DNA from: Cyanobacterium aponinum PCC 10605
Lineage (GTDB): Bacteria; Cyanobacteriota; Cyanobacteriia; Cyanobacteriales; Cyanobacteriaceae
Length of the DNA stretch: 64,000 bases
Direction of reading: 5' to 3'
Assembly: GCF_000317675.1 (NCBI RefSeq)
Contig: NC_019776.1
Span: 682,001 to 746,000 of the forward strand
Shown: in pieces, positions 19,020 through 27,849 of the stretch
How the letters are laid out: every line of letters starts with the position of its first letter
Numbering within the stretch: the first letter of the stretch is position 1
Notes under the pieces: generated by a model
The model's input: the letters and a program-made list of their open reading frames with translations, nothing else
Told to the model about the DNA's origin: nothing
Database searches by the model: none
Translations under genes and position numbers: made by a program

Positions 19020-19894
19020 GTGGCTTCTCGATAAGCAATTCTTAGTTTAGCTGATCGCGCTCTGGGATTTACTTTTTGTTCTTCTATACTAGGTATGATG
19101 GGCTTTTTAGTGACTATTTTTAATAAAGGATGCGATCGAAACTGATTTTTTACGATACGATCTTCTAAGCTATGAAAACTGATGATCGCAATTCTTGCTT
19201 CTGGTTTTAACCATGTGGGTGCTATTTGTAAAAATTTTTCCAACGAATTTAATTCTTCATTGACTTTGATTCTTAGGGCTTGAAAAGTCCTTGTGGCAGG
19301 GTGAATTTTACCATAACGATATTTACTAGGAACACAAGATGCGATCGCATCTGCAAGGGCGGTAGTAGTGTAAAAAGGACGTTTTTGAATAATCATTCGG
19401 GCAATACGGCGGGATAATCTTTCTTCTCCATAGAGAAAAATTAAATCTGCTAACTGCTTTTCTTGCCAGTGATTAACAATATCCTTAGCACTTAGAGATT
19501 GACTTTGATTCATACGCATATCTAAATCCCCTTCTAAGCGAAAACTAAAGCCCCTTTCCGGATTATCTAATTGGGGGGAGCTAACCCCTAAATCAGCTAT
19601 AATTCCATCAAAAAGAGTATTAAAAGGTTTAAAATCCGCAAAATTTCCTTGAAAAAAAGAGATTTTATCCTGATAATTTTTGAGTTTTTCTTGGGCAAAA
19701 TTAATGGCATTTATATCTTGATCAATAGCAGTTATTTTTACATTTTCTCCCTGTTTTAGAATTAATTCTGTATGCCCCCCTGCTCCTAAAGTTGCATCTA
19801 AGTAATGACCATTATTAATAATATTTAAAGAGTCTATAATTTCTTGAGGTAAAACGGATTGATGATAAAATTGTGCATTATTTTCTGTTGTCAT
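19016..19894 (-). CDS. rsmH: 16S rRNA (cytosine-1402-N4)-methyltransferase
   Basis: The 292-residue protein matches RsmH (MraW): [10 protein letters not shown] at the N-terminus, the SAM-binding [34 protein letters not shown], and the C-terminal [15 protein letters not shown]. It methylates C1402 in the ribosomal P site. In many bacteria it sits in the division cluster; here it stands alone, as is usual in cyanobacteria. Confidence 0.96.
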   Translation of the reverse strand: MTTENNAQFYHQSVLPQEIIDSLNIINNGHYLDATLGAGGHTELILKQGENVKITAIDQDINAINFAQEKLKNYQDKISFFQGNFADFKPFNTLFDGIIADLGVSSPQLDNPERGFSFRLEGDLDMRMNQSQSLSAKDIVNHWQEKQLADLIFLYGEERLSRRIARMIIQKRPFYTTTALADAIASCVPSKYRYGKIHPATRTFQALRIKVNEELNSLEKFLQIAPTWLKPEARIAIISFHSLEDRIVKNQFRSHPLLKIVTKKPIIPSIEEQKVNPRARSAKLRIAYREAT

Positions 19895-20272
19895 TTTTGC
19901 TTAAATCGAAAGGTTGAATATCATAAAAATTAAACATTTTATCGTAACTAATAATGGAGATATTTTCAACAGTTGATCGAGTTATATTTATTTACTCAAA
20001 AGGATTACAGTAATAAAATGGCTACTTTATAACTTGTTTAAATCATTCAAAACAAAATAAATTAAGATTTAATATTTTTAGATAACTTACTATAATTTAT
20101 TTTTCTATCTAATACTATGATTAAGAAAGAAATATATTTATAATAATTATTAATAAACAAAATTAAAAGACGATAAAAACAAGATTAATTCTTTATAAAT
20201 CCCATAAAACAGGCATCTTACCTGTAAAATCTTACCGCAAAAATTATCAACCATGTCAATAGTATATCAATT
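19895..20272. other. AT-rich intergenic stretch before the methyltransferase gene
   Basis: These 378 bases separate divergent genes. Near 20205-20231 TAAATCCCATAAAACAGG and a following CTTACCTGTAAAATC stretch form a weak imperfect repeat, but no strong motif is seen. It presumably holds the promoter for the restriction-modification gene. Confidence 0.4.
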
Positions 20273-22924
20273 ATGTCAAAAACTCTGATCCATCAATATC
20301 GCCGAGACTTAGAAAGCCGAAAAAGATACGGTGGTAGCCGTAATGAAAGTTCCATTCGCTACGCTTTTGCAACCCTTCTCAACGGTTATTGTAAGCCGAA
20401 GGATTTTTTATTGGTGGAGGAGTTAAGCATTAACAGTCGTTTTAACAAGCCGATTCGTCTTGATGGTATTGTTAAAGATGCCTTGCGTCTCGATTGGGGA
20501 TATTGGGAGGCAAAAGACGAAAAAGACTCTTTAGATGCTGAAATTGAAGCAAAATTTAATAAAGGTTATCCTAACGATAATATTCTCTTTGAAGATAGCC
20601 AAACCGCCGTTTTAATTCAAAATGGCAACGAATCCCTCCGCATTAATATGGAGGATGATGACGCATTAGATACTTTACTTAACCAATTTTTAGACTATGA
20701 AAGGGCAGAGGTTAAAGACTTTCGACAGGCTATCAGTAATTTTAGTCAAGACTTACCCATCATAATTGATACTCTCAGAAAACTGATCGATAGTCAATCA
20801 CCTTTTCCTAAAGTCGAGAGGGAAGTAATATCCACTCCCTCTAATTCTAATTCCCCTCTCCCAGTGGGAGGGGGGTTAGGGGTGAGGGTAAATCAAAACT
20901 TCATCAATGCGAGAGATAAATTTTTAAAAATCTGTCAAGAATCCATCAATCCAGACATCACCATTGACGATGTAAGAGAGATGATTATTCAGCATATTTT
21001 GACAGAGGATATATTTACAAATATTTTTAGTGATGCCCAATTTCACCAAGAAAATAACATCGCTCGACAATTAAATGAAGTTATCAAAACATTTTTTACA
21101 GGTAGCGTAAAAAAGAACACTTTTAAAACCATTCAAAGTTATTATAATGCTATCATTCGCACTGCTTCTAGTATCGTTAATCATCAAGAAAAACAAAAGT
21201 TTTTGAAAGTAGTTTACGAAAATTTCTATAAAGCCTATAACCCGAAAGAAGCAGACAGATTAGGCATAGTTTATACTCCTAATGAGATAGTTAAATTCAT
21301 GGTACAAAGTACCGATTATTTATTAGAAAAACACTTTCATAAGACATTAGGGGATAAAGGAGTAGAAATATTAGATCCTTGTACTGGCACTGGCACATTT
21401 ATAACAGAAATATTAGATTATTTATTAACAAGAGATATTGAATATAAATATCAAAAAGAGATTCACTGCAATGAGATGTCGATTTTGCCCTATTACATAG
21501 CAAATCTCAATATTGAATATACTTATCAACAAAAAACAGGAGAATATTTAGAGTTTAATAATATCTGTTTAGTGGATACTTTAAATCCTACCGATACGGG
21601 AGAAAAACAGATGGATTTATTCTCGATGAATGAGGAAAATACAGACAGAATTAAAAGGCAAAATAAGAAAAAAATCTCAGTTATTATTGGTAATCCTCCT
21701 TATAATGCAAAACAAGAAAATTTTAATGATAATAATGCCAATCGTAAGTATGAAACTATCGACAAAAGAATAAAAGATAGTTATATCAAAGAAGGCACAG
21801 CCCAAAATCAAATCGTTGTTTATGATATGTACACCCGTTTTATTCGTTGGGCAACGGATAGGTTAAATGATGAGGGAATTATTGCTTTTATTACTAATTC
21901 TTCCTTGATTGATGCAAGAGCTTTTGATGGTTTTAGAAAGTGTTTAGAAAATGAATTTGACTATATTTATATTATTGATTTAGGAGGAAATATTAGGGCA
22001 AATCCGAAGTTATCAGGCACAACTCATAATATTTTTGGTATTCAAACAGGAGTAACTATTAGTTTCTTAATTAAGTCAAAAAAAGAAGTCAAATCACCAT
22101 GTAAAATTTATTATAGTCGTCGCCCAGAATTTGAAACTAATAAAGAAAAACTAGATTTTATTAGTAAAAATGCTTTAGAAAATATTGAGTTTGAAACGAT
22201 TAAACCTGATAAAAAACATAATTGGATTAATCAAACGGATAATGATTTTGATGATTTAATTCCTTTAATTAATAAGGATGTAAAAGCTGGAAAAACTAAA
22301 GCAGTTAAAAATGAGGAAACGGGAGAGTTAGAAAACAAGATTTGTGAGGAGGCAATTTTTCAATTATTCTCTATAGGGGTACAAACTTCAAGAGATGAAT
22401 GGGTATATGACTATAGTTACAAAAATCTGGCTAATAAAATGAAATTTTTTACAGATATTTATTGTCAAAGTATTGATAGTAACTCAATAGATTTTACCAT
22501 TAAATGGAGTTCATCATTAGAGAATTATTTTCAAAGAAAACTCAAAATAAAATTTGATAAAAAGCTGATTATTACAAGTCTTTATCGTCCTTTTTTCAAA
22601 TTAAATCATTATATAGAAAAACTATTTAATCATAGATTAACCTCAAATCATTATCAATTTTTTGGGGAAGACTTAAAACAAAAGAATATTTTAATTGCAA
22701 TTTCTGGTGTAGGATTTAATAAAAATTTTCAATGTTTAGCATCTGATTTATTAATTGGTGGTGATACATTAGAAAAAACTCAATGTTTGCCATTATATAG
22801 ATATGAAGAAGGAGAGAGAATAGAGAATATAACTGATTGGGCATTGGAGAAATTTAGAGAATATTACCAACCCTCACCCCCCAACCCCCCTCTCCCAAAG
22901 GCGAGGGGGGAGAAGAGGGAGTAA
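20273..22924 (+). CDS. Adenine-specific restriction-modification methyltransferase, 5' part of a split gene
   Basis: The 883-residue product carries an N6-adenine methyltransferase core: SAM motif LDPCTGTGTFITEILDYLL and catalytic IIGNPPYNAKQ. Residues 50-115 contain a possible PD-(D/E)XK nuclease (LDGIVKDALRLDWGYWEAKD). The layout resembles single-chain type IIG/ISP enzymes. The natural C-terminus is missing: after ITDWALEKFREYYQ the frame enters a GC-rich repeat encoding PSPPNPPLPKARGEKRE and stops. The expected continuation (EDIFHYVYGVLHNPEYREKY) is in the next gene, in another frame, behind a DUF559 nuclease. A second copy of the repeat is in frame near residues 194-207 (SPLPVGGGLGVRVN). 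Confidence 0.85.
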   Translation: MSKTLIHQYRRDLESRKRYGGSRNESSIRYAFATLLNGYCKPKDFLLVEELSINSRFNKPIRLDGIVKDALRLDWGYWEAKDEKDSLDAEIEAKFNKGYPNDNILFEDSQTAVLIQNGNESLRINMEDDDALDTLLNQFLDYERAEVKDFRQAISNFSQDLPIIIDTLRKLIDSQSPFPKVEREVISTPSNSNSPLPVGGGLGVRVNQNFINARDKFLKICQESINPDITIDDVREMIIQHILTEDIFTNIFSDAQFHQENNIARQLNEVIKTFFTGSVKKNTFKTIQSYYNAIIRTASSIVNHQEKQKFLKVVYENFYKAYNPKEADRLGIVYTPNEIVKFMVQSTDYLLEKHFHKTLGDKGVEILDPCTGTGTFITEILDYLLTRDIEYKYQKEIHCNEMSILPYYIANLNIEYTYQQKTGEYLEFNNICLVDTLNPTDTGEKQMDLFSMNEENTDRIKRQNKKKISVIIGNPPYNAKQENFNDNNANRKYETIDKRIKDSYIKEGTAQNQIVVYDMYTRFIRWATDRLNDEGIIAFITNSSLIDARAFDGFRKCLENEFDYIYIIDLGGNIRANPKLSGTTHNIFGIQTGVTISFLIKSKKEVKSPCKIYYSRRPEFETNKEKLDFISKNALENIEFETIKPDKKHNWINQTDNDFDDLIPLINKDVKAGKTKAVKNEETGELENKICEEAIFQLFSIGVQTSRDEWVYDYSYKNLANKMKFFTDIYCQSIDSNSIDFTIKWSSSLENYFQRKLKIKFDKKLIITSLYRPFFKLNHYIEKLFNHRLTSNHYQFFGEDLKQKNILIAISGVGFNKNFQCLASDLLIGGDTLEKTQCLPLYRYEEGERIENITDWALEKFREYYQPSPPNPPLPKARGEKRE
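20851..20893 (+). repeat. GC-rich palindromic repeat family E, in frame in the methyltransferase
   Basis: CCCCTCTCCCAGTGGGAGGG followed by GTTAGGGGTGAGGGTAAAT encodes the linker SPLPVGGGLGVRVN. It has the same orientation as the copy at 23297-23340 and the reverse orientation to the one at 22869-22923. Confidence 0.75.
22869..22923 (-). repeat. Family E repeat, left border of the DUF559 cassette
   Basis: It runs CCCTCACCCCCCAACCCC, then a CTCTCCC...GGGGGGAG hairpin. It is the reverse complement of the copy at 23297-23340, so the DUF559 reading frame is bounded by inverted repeats. It contributes the last 16 or so codons and the stop of the upstream methyltransferase frame. Confidence 0.75.
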
Positions 22925-22932
22925 ATATAAAT

Positions 22933-23952
22933 GTGTCAGAAATAATGGGGGCGAAACGTCAAATACTACGAGAATTATTGGAAAAGGCTAGAGAGTTAAG
23001 AAAAAAACAAACTTCCACAGAGAAAATTTTATGGGAATGTTTACGAGGAAATAGATTTTTTGGTTTTGAATTCCGTCGTCAACATAATATTGCTTCATTT
23101 ATTGTCGATTTTTATTGTCATGGTGCAAAATTAGTTATTGAAATTGATGGGAAAATTCACGATGAGAAAAATCAAGAAAGTAACGATAAAAACAGAGATG
23201 AGTGGTTAAAAAGTCAGGGATTAAAAGTCTTAAGAATCAAAAATGAAATAATAATCAATAACCTAGAAGAAGCCTTAGACATAATTGCAGAAAACTTACT
23301 CCCCTCTACCACAGGAGAGGGGTTGGGGGTGAGGGTAAATAATATTACCAAAGAGGATATTTTTCATTATGTTTATGGGGTTTTACATAATCCAGAATAT
23401 AGAGAAAAGTATGAGTTAAATTTAAAAAGAGAATTTCCCAGAATACCTTTTTATGACGATTTTTGGCAATGGGCAAATTGGGGTAAAAAATTGATGAATT
23501 TACATCTTAATTATGAGGAAATAGAGCCTTATAATTTAAAAAGAATTGATATACCCCTTAAATCTCAATCCCCGTTAATTTCTGTTAATAATGATGAGGA
23601 AAGATCCCCCCTAACCCCCCTTCATAAGGGGGGAAATGTGCCTAAGGTTAAGTTAAAAGCGGATAAAGTTAACCATAAAATTATTATTGATGAGGTGACT
23701 ATTTTAGAACAAATACCACCGTTAGCATGGGAATATAAGTTAGGAAATCGCAGTGCTTTAGAATGGATTTTAGATCAATATAAGGAGAAAAAACCAAGGG
23801 ATAAAACCATAGCAGAAAAGTTTAATAATTATCGTTTTGCTGACTATAAAGAGCAAGTAATTGATTTATTAATGAGGGTGACAACTGTTAGTGTTGAGAC
23901 AATGAATATTATTAATCAGATGAACAATTCAAGGGAATTGAAGTCTAATTAA
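22933..23952 (+). CDS. DUF559 endonuclease domain fused to the C-terminal part of the methyltransferase
   Basis: Residues 5-125 are a DUF559 (Vsr-like) nuclease domain: RKKQTSTEKILWECLRGNRF, FRRQHNIASFIVDFYC and KLVIEIDGKIHD, with the D and ExD acidic residues intact. After a repeat-encoded linker (LLPSTTGEGLGVRVN) the sequence becomes the missing end of a type IIG/ISP enzyme (EDIFHYVYGVLHNPEYREKY, FPRIPFYDDFWQWANWGKKL, LGNRSALEWILDQY, the probable target-recognition region). A second, different palindromic repeat encodes RSPLTPLHKGG near residue 225-235. The start is a GTG at 22933; an ATG at 22945 gives a DUF559-typical N-terminus and is equally possible. Eight bases separate it from the upstream stop. 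Confidence 0.8.
   Translation: MSEIMGAKRQILRELLEKARELRKKQTSTEKILWECLRGNRFFGFEFRRQHNIASFIVDFYCHGAKLVIEIDGKIHDEKNQESNDKNRDEWLKSQGLKVLRIKNEIIINNLEEALDIIAENLLPSTTGEGLGVRVNNITKEDIFHYVYGVLHNPEYREKYELNLKREFPRIPFYDDFWQWANWGKKLMNLHLNYEEIEPYNLKRIDIPLKSQSPLISVNNDEERSPLTPLHKGGNVPKVKLKADKVNHKIIIDEVTILEQIPPLAWEYKLGNRSALEWILDQYKEKKPRDKTIAEKFNNYRFADYKEQVIDLLMRVTTVSVETMNIINQMNNSRELKSN
23297..23340 (+). repeat. Family E repeat, right border of the DUF559 cassette
   Basis: CTCCCCTCTACCACAGGAG is followed by AGGGGTTGGGGGTGAGGG. It is the inverted partner of 22869-22923. Immediately outside each border the 11-mer AATATTACCAA occurs (22860-22870 and 23341-23351). Confidence 0.75.
23603..23634. repeat. GC-rich palindromic repeat within the fused gene
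   Basis: GATCCCCCCTAACCCCCCTT pairs with AAGGGGGG to form a hairpin. It lies in frame and encodes RSPLTPLHKGG. A related sequence (GATCCCCCTAAATCCCCC) stands between two genes at 30845-30873. Confidence 0.7.
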
Positions 23953-24812
23953 TTGAGAATCTGCAATAAACTTTCCCTCATGACGGCAACGGGGGCGGGG
24001 TGATGAGTCCAAATTTCAAAGGCAACTGCCCCTTGTTGTACTAACATTTCACTACCATCAATAATTTTTGCTCCTTGTTTTTCTGCTTGTTGTAAGAAAA
24101 GAGTCGGACGAGGGTTATAAATTAAATCATATGCGATCGCATCTTCACAAATCAACTGTGCTTGAGAGGAAGTTAGGGGAGATTGAGAAATATGGGGATA
24201 CATTCCCATGGGAGTGGTGTTAACAATAAGTTGACTATGGGGAATTAAATCGGTAAGCTCATCCCAAGTATAAATTGAAATTTCGGCTTTAAGAGTTGTA
24301 TTAGCGAAACTAGCTTTAAATTGCTTTAATTTATCTAAATTACGCCCAACAATTTTGATTTCCCTGCATCCTAACTCACTGCAACCGACAATTACCGCCC
24401 GACTAGCGCCACCATTACCTAAAACCAAAGGGGTAATATTTGCCCAATTTTTATCCAATGACTTTAAAGGAGAGATAAACCCGTCAATATCCGTATTTGT
24501 GCCGTGCCATTGATTATTTTCTGTTAACCAAACGGTGTTAACCGCACCAATTATTTTCGCTGTTTCAGTAATATAATCTAAAAAAGGTAAGACATTTTCT
24601 TTATGAGGAATAGTTACATTAAATCCTCTTATTTTTACTGCTTTAAAAGTGTTAAATAATTCCTGTAAATTTTCTTTTTCTACGGCAAAAGGAACATAAA
24701 TATAATCTAAATTTAAAGATGCGATCGCACTATTTTGAAATACTGGAGACATAGAATGTTCAATAGGATTACCAATAATTCCTAATAATTTTGTTTTGCC
24801 TGTAATTTGCAT
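23949..24812 (-). CDS. aroE: Shikimate dehydrogenase
   Basis: The 287-residue enzyme reduces 3-dehydroshikimate with NADPH in the shikimate pathway. Seen: IIGNPIEHSMSPVFQN (substrate-binding Ser residues), NVTIPHKENV (catalytic Lys), NTDIDGF (catalytic Asp), the dinucleotide-binding VLGNGGASRAV, and the C-terminal GSEMLVQQGAVAFEIWT. It overlaps the convergent nuclease-fusion gene by four bases. Confidence 0.96.
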   Translation of the reverse strand: MQITGKTKLLGIIGNPIEHSMSPVFQNSAIASLNLDYIYVPFAVEKENLQELFNTFKAVKIRGFNVTIPHKENVLPFLDYITETAKIIGAVNTVWLTENNQWHGTNTDIDGFISPLKSLDKNWANITPLVLGNGGASRAVIVGCSELGCREIKIVGRNLDKLKQFKASFANTTLKAEISIYTWDELTDLIPHSQLIVNTTPMGMYPHISQSPLTSSQAQLICEDAIAYDLIYNPRPTLFLQQAEKQGAKIIDGSEMLVQQGAVAFEIWTHHPAPVAVMRESLLQILN

Positions 24813-24973
24813 AAAAATAACGACTCTCTTAGTTTCAGAATGATCAATTATTGCTTAAAAAAGGTGTTCGGTTTCAGACTTTAATTAATTATTAATTACT
24901 AATTATCTTTGTCTGTGTCTTTTATTCTCTTACGAAGTATAATCAAAACCAAGAATCAAAAAACTTTGAGAAG

Positions 24974-26068
24974 ATGAATAAAAATTTAATTTTCGGTATT
25001 TTACTTATCTTTATTCCCATATCCATCGCTGGTCATTTTTTACATTGGGGAGAGGTTGTCATTTTTCTTAGTGCCGCCCTAGCTATTGTACCATTAGCGG
25101 CATTTATGGGGGAAGCTACGGAAAATATTGCGGTTGTCGTGGGGCCTAATTTAGGGGGATTACTTAATGCTACTTTTGGTAACGCTACAGAATTAATTTT
25201 AGCTTTTATCGCTTTAAAAAGTGGTTTTGTGCAAGTAGTAAAAGCAACTTTGACAGGTTCGATAATTGGTAATTTACTATTAGTTATGGGATTTGCCATG
25301 TTTTTGGGGGGTTTACGTTTCAAAGAGCAAAATTTCCAACCGGCTACTGCCCGTTTAAATGCCTCTGCCATGAATTTAGCTGTTATCGCTATTTTACTGC
25401 CCACTGCGGTGCAATACACTTCAAAAGGCATTCCTACCACTACTATGCAAACCCTTTCTGTGGCGGTGGCGGTAGTTTTGATTAGTGTTTATCTGTTGAC
25501 TCTCCTTTTCTCCATGAAAACCCATTCCTATCTTTATGATGTTGGCATGGCAGAAAATGAAACGGAGGAAGAATCAGAATCTCCCCATCAACCTAATATC
25601 CTATTTTGGATCTCCATATTACTTGTTGTTACAATCGGAGTTGCGATCGAATCTGAGTTATTAGTGGATTCTTTAGAAGAAGCTACCGCCGATTTAGGTT
25701 TACCTGCACTATTTACAGGGGTGATATTTTTACCCATTATTGGCAATGCGGCGGAACACGCTACGGCTGTAACCGTTGCGATTAAAAATAAAATGGATTT
25801 ATCTGTTTCTGTGGCTGTAGGTTCAAGTTTACAAATTGCTTTATTTGTTGCTCCAGTTTTAGTGATTATTGGTTGGTTTATTGGGCAACCGATGGATTTA
25901 AACTTTAATCCCTTTGAATTGGTAGCAGTGGCAGTATCAGTATTAATTGCGAATTCTATTAGCTCCGATGGTAACTCTAATTGGTTAGAAGGTATATTAT
26001 TATTGGCTACCTATGTGGTAATCGGACTAGCTTTCTATTTTCACCCAGTAATCGAAGGATTAGCCTAA
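24974..26068 (+). CDS. cax: Calcium/proton antiporter (CaCA family)
   Basis: The 364-residue protein has about 11 membrane segments and the two inverted repeat motifs of Cax exchangers: GEATENIAVVVGPNLGGLLN followed by ATFGNATELIL in the first half, and IIGNAAEHATAV in the second half. An acidic hydrophilic loop (ENETEEESESPH) separates the halves. It moves Ca2+ out of the cytosol against protons. Confidence 0.94.
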   Translation: MNKNLIFGILLIFIPISIAGHFLHWGEVVIFLSAALAIVPLAAFMGEATENIAVVVGPNLGGLLNATFGNATELILAFIALKSGFVQVVKATLTGSIIGNLLLVMGFAMFLGGLRFKEQNFQPATARLNASAMNLAVIAILLPTAVQYTSKGIPTTTMQTLSVAVAVVLISVYLLTLLFSMKTHSYLYDVGMAENETEEESESPHQPNILFWISILLVVTIGVAIESELLVDSLEEATADLGLPALFTGVIFLPIIGNAAEHATAVTVAIKNKMDLSVSVAVGSSLQIALFVAPVLVIIGWFIGQPMDLNFNPFELVAVAVSVLIANSISSDGNSNWLEGILLLATYVVIGLAFYFHPVIEGLA

Positions 26069-26188
26069 GCTAAAAAATTTTTAATTACCATTTTCATTCA
26101 GTACTCAGATTAACTTAAAAATGGAAACAAGGGTTAATGTGTGGCACAATTTGTTATTGCCCACAAACTAACTCATTTAATTATAGGG

Positions 26189-27526
26189 ATGAACATTGTA
26201 GAGCGTTTACGATTAGGTTTAGCGGTAGCTACTGCCAAAATAGTTACAGGATTAGTAAAGACTTTTAAATTAGGGGCGGCTAGTGTTTTACCCGGGGAAA
26301 TATCCCGCCGTCTCTATCCTCGTTTACTACAACTTTTATCTCAACAGTTTCGAGGAGGATTAATTTTGGTTGTCGGCACTAACGGAAAAACAACCACTTC
26401 CCTACTGCTTAAAGATATTTTAGTCCACAAGGGCTATAAAGTTATCCATAATTCTACAGGGGCAAATTTAATTAATGGTTTAATTACTTGTTTAGTCACC
26501 AATAGTAACTTATGGGGAATTTTGTCCGCAGATTATGGCATTTTAGAAGTAGATGAAAATGTTTTACCCCTAGTATTAAAAGAATGCCAACCTAGTCATA
26601 TTTTAGCTCTTAATTTATTCCGAGATCAGTTAGATAGATATGGAGAAGTTGATACCATTAGTTACCGTTGGCAAAATGCAATTACTCCTTTAAATAAAGA
26701 TACTTATATTATTATTAATGGGGATGATCCTACCCTGTGTTATTTAGGGCAAAATTTACCACAAAAAGTATGTTATTTTGGCTTAAATGAACCTGAATTA
26801 TATTTAGATGAAATTCCCCACGCTGTTGATTCTATTTACTGTCCTAAATGTGGCACATCCCTTCAATATAAAGGAGTTTATATTTCTCATTTAGGGGATT
26901 ATGATTGTCCTAGTTGTGATTTTACTAAGAGTAAATTGTCAGTAAATAGCAAAGAATGGCCACAAATTTTAATCGGAGTTTACAATAAATATAATACTTT
27001 AGCGGCTGGTTTAACTGCTGAAACCATTGGCATTGAAAGAGACATAATTAACGATACTATTCACAACTTTAAAGCCGCATTCGGAAGGGCAGAAGAATTA
27101 ACAATTCAAGACAAAAATATTCGCATCTTACTCTCTAAAAATCCTGTGGGGATGAATGAAACCATTAGGGCAGTAAATGACATCAGAGAAATTAATCCTC
27201 AAAGCACTATTTTAATGGTTTTAAACGATCGCACTCCTGATGGTACAGATGTTTCATGGATTTGGGATGTAGATACAGAAAAGTTAGTTGCGGGTGGAGG
27301 AAATATTGTAGTGAGTGGCGATCGCCTCTATGATATGGCATTAAGATTAAAGTATAGTCTGGATACTCTTAACTCTAATTTGAATTTAATCATAGAAGAG
27401 AAATTATCCCAAGCTATTAATAAAGCCCTTGAATTAACAGCAGTGGGTGAAACTTTGTATATTATTCCCACCTATTCAGCCATGTTAGAAGTCAGAAAAA
27501 TATTATTAGGGCGAGAAATTCTTTAG
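26189..27526 (+). CDS. murT: MurT-like Mur ligase (lipid II isoglutaminyl synthase ligase subunit)
   Basis: Residues 1-250 form a Mur ligase core with the P-loop VVGTNGKTTTSLLLKDIL and LNLFRDQLDRYGE. A four-Cys zinc ribbon (CPKCG...CPSC, about residues 225-265) and the C-terminal MurT domain (NPVGMNETIRAV, LNDRTPDGTDVSWIWDVD) complete the family. MurT works with the glutaminase GatD to amidate D-Glu in lipid II. GatD is often adjacent but is not next to it here. The ATG at 26189 gives the family N-terminus (MNIVERLRLGLAVATAK); a GTG at 26141 is in frame upstream. Confidence 0.88.
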   Translation: MNIVERLRLGLAVATAKIVTGLVKTFKLGAASVLPGEISRRLYPRLLQLLSQQFRGGLILVVGTNGKTTTSLLLKDILVHKGYKVIHNSTGANLINGLITCLVTNSNLWGILSADYGILEVDENVLPLVLKECQPSHILALNLFRDQLDRYGEVDTISYRWQNAITPLNKDTYIIINGDDPTLCYLGQNLPQKVCYFGLNEPELYLDEIPHAVDSIYCPKCGTSLQYKGVYISHLGDYDCPSCDFTKSKLSVNSKEWPQILIGVYNKYNTLAAGLTAETIGIERDIINDTIHNFKAAFGRAEELTIQDKNIRILLSKNPVGMNETIRAVNDIREINPQSTILMVLNDRTPDGTDVSWIWDVDTEKLVAGGGNIVVSGDRLYDMALRLKYSLDTLNSNLNLIIEEKLSQAINKALELTAVGETLYIIPTYSAMLEVRKILLGREIL

Positions 27527-27640
27527 ATGGAAAAACGAGGAATTAGGAATTAAGAATTAAGGCGTTGGTGAATTAAGCGATGATGTTTTATTTCATAATT
27601 AAGCAACCCCAGAATTAACAATCAGTAATTAGATTAACCG

Positions 27641-27740
27641 GAGTTTTGGATAAGCTGAAAGCATCCCAACTCGTAGTCAGAAAACCTTATAGCTTCTTAG
27701 AAATAACGATAAAATTGCCTTAATGCAAACTGACTTAAAC
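27641..27740 (+). repeat. Dispersed repeat family B, copy 1
   Basis: GAGTTTTGGATAAGCTGAAA, then TAGTCAGAAAACCTTATAGC and ATAAAATTGCCTTAA. It is nearly identical to 49480-49578 in the same orientation. Confidence 0.8.
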
Positions 27741-27849
27741 AAGGGGCTTAAGCCCCTTGCTAAAAACCCCTACCACCTGCAACCTGCAACCTGCAACCTG
27801 ACACCTGACACCTAACCTTATCGGGTATTCTTAAACCAAACTGAGGTTA
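27738..27849 (-). repeat. Dispersed repeat family A, copy 4, reaching into csx2
   Basis: On the minus strand it begins TTAACCTCAGTTTGGTTTAAG and continues through GGTTGCAGG units into a GGCTTAAGCC palindrome (around 27743-27760). Its first 32 or so bases are the last codons and stop of the csx2 gene. Together with family B it fills the murT-csx2 gap (27527-27817). Confidence 0.85.

Noticed and set aside
22860-23351. Simple target-site duplication (AATATTACCAA) proving transposition of the DUF559 cassette
   Set aside because: Exact removal of one 11-mer and the insert (481 bases) would leave the methyltransferase out of frame, so the 11-mer alone cannot be taken as proof.
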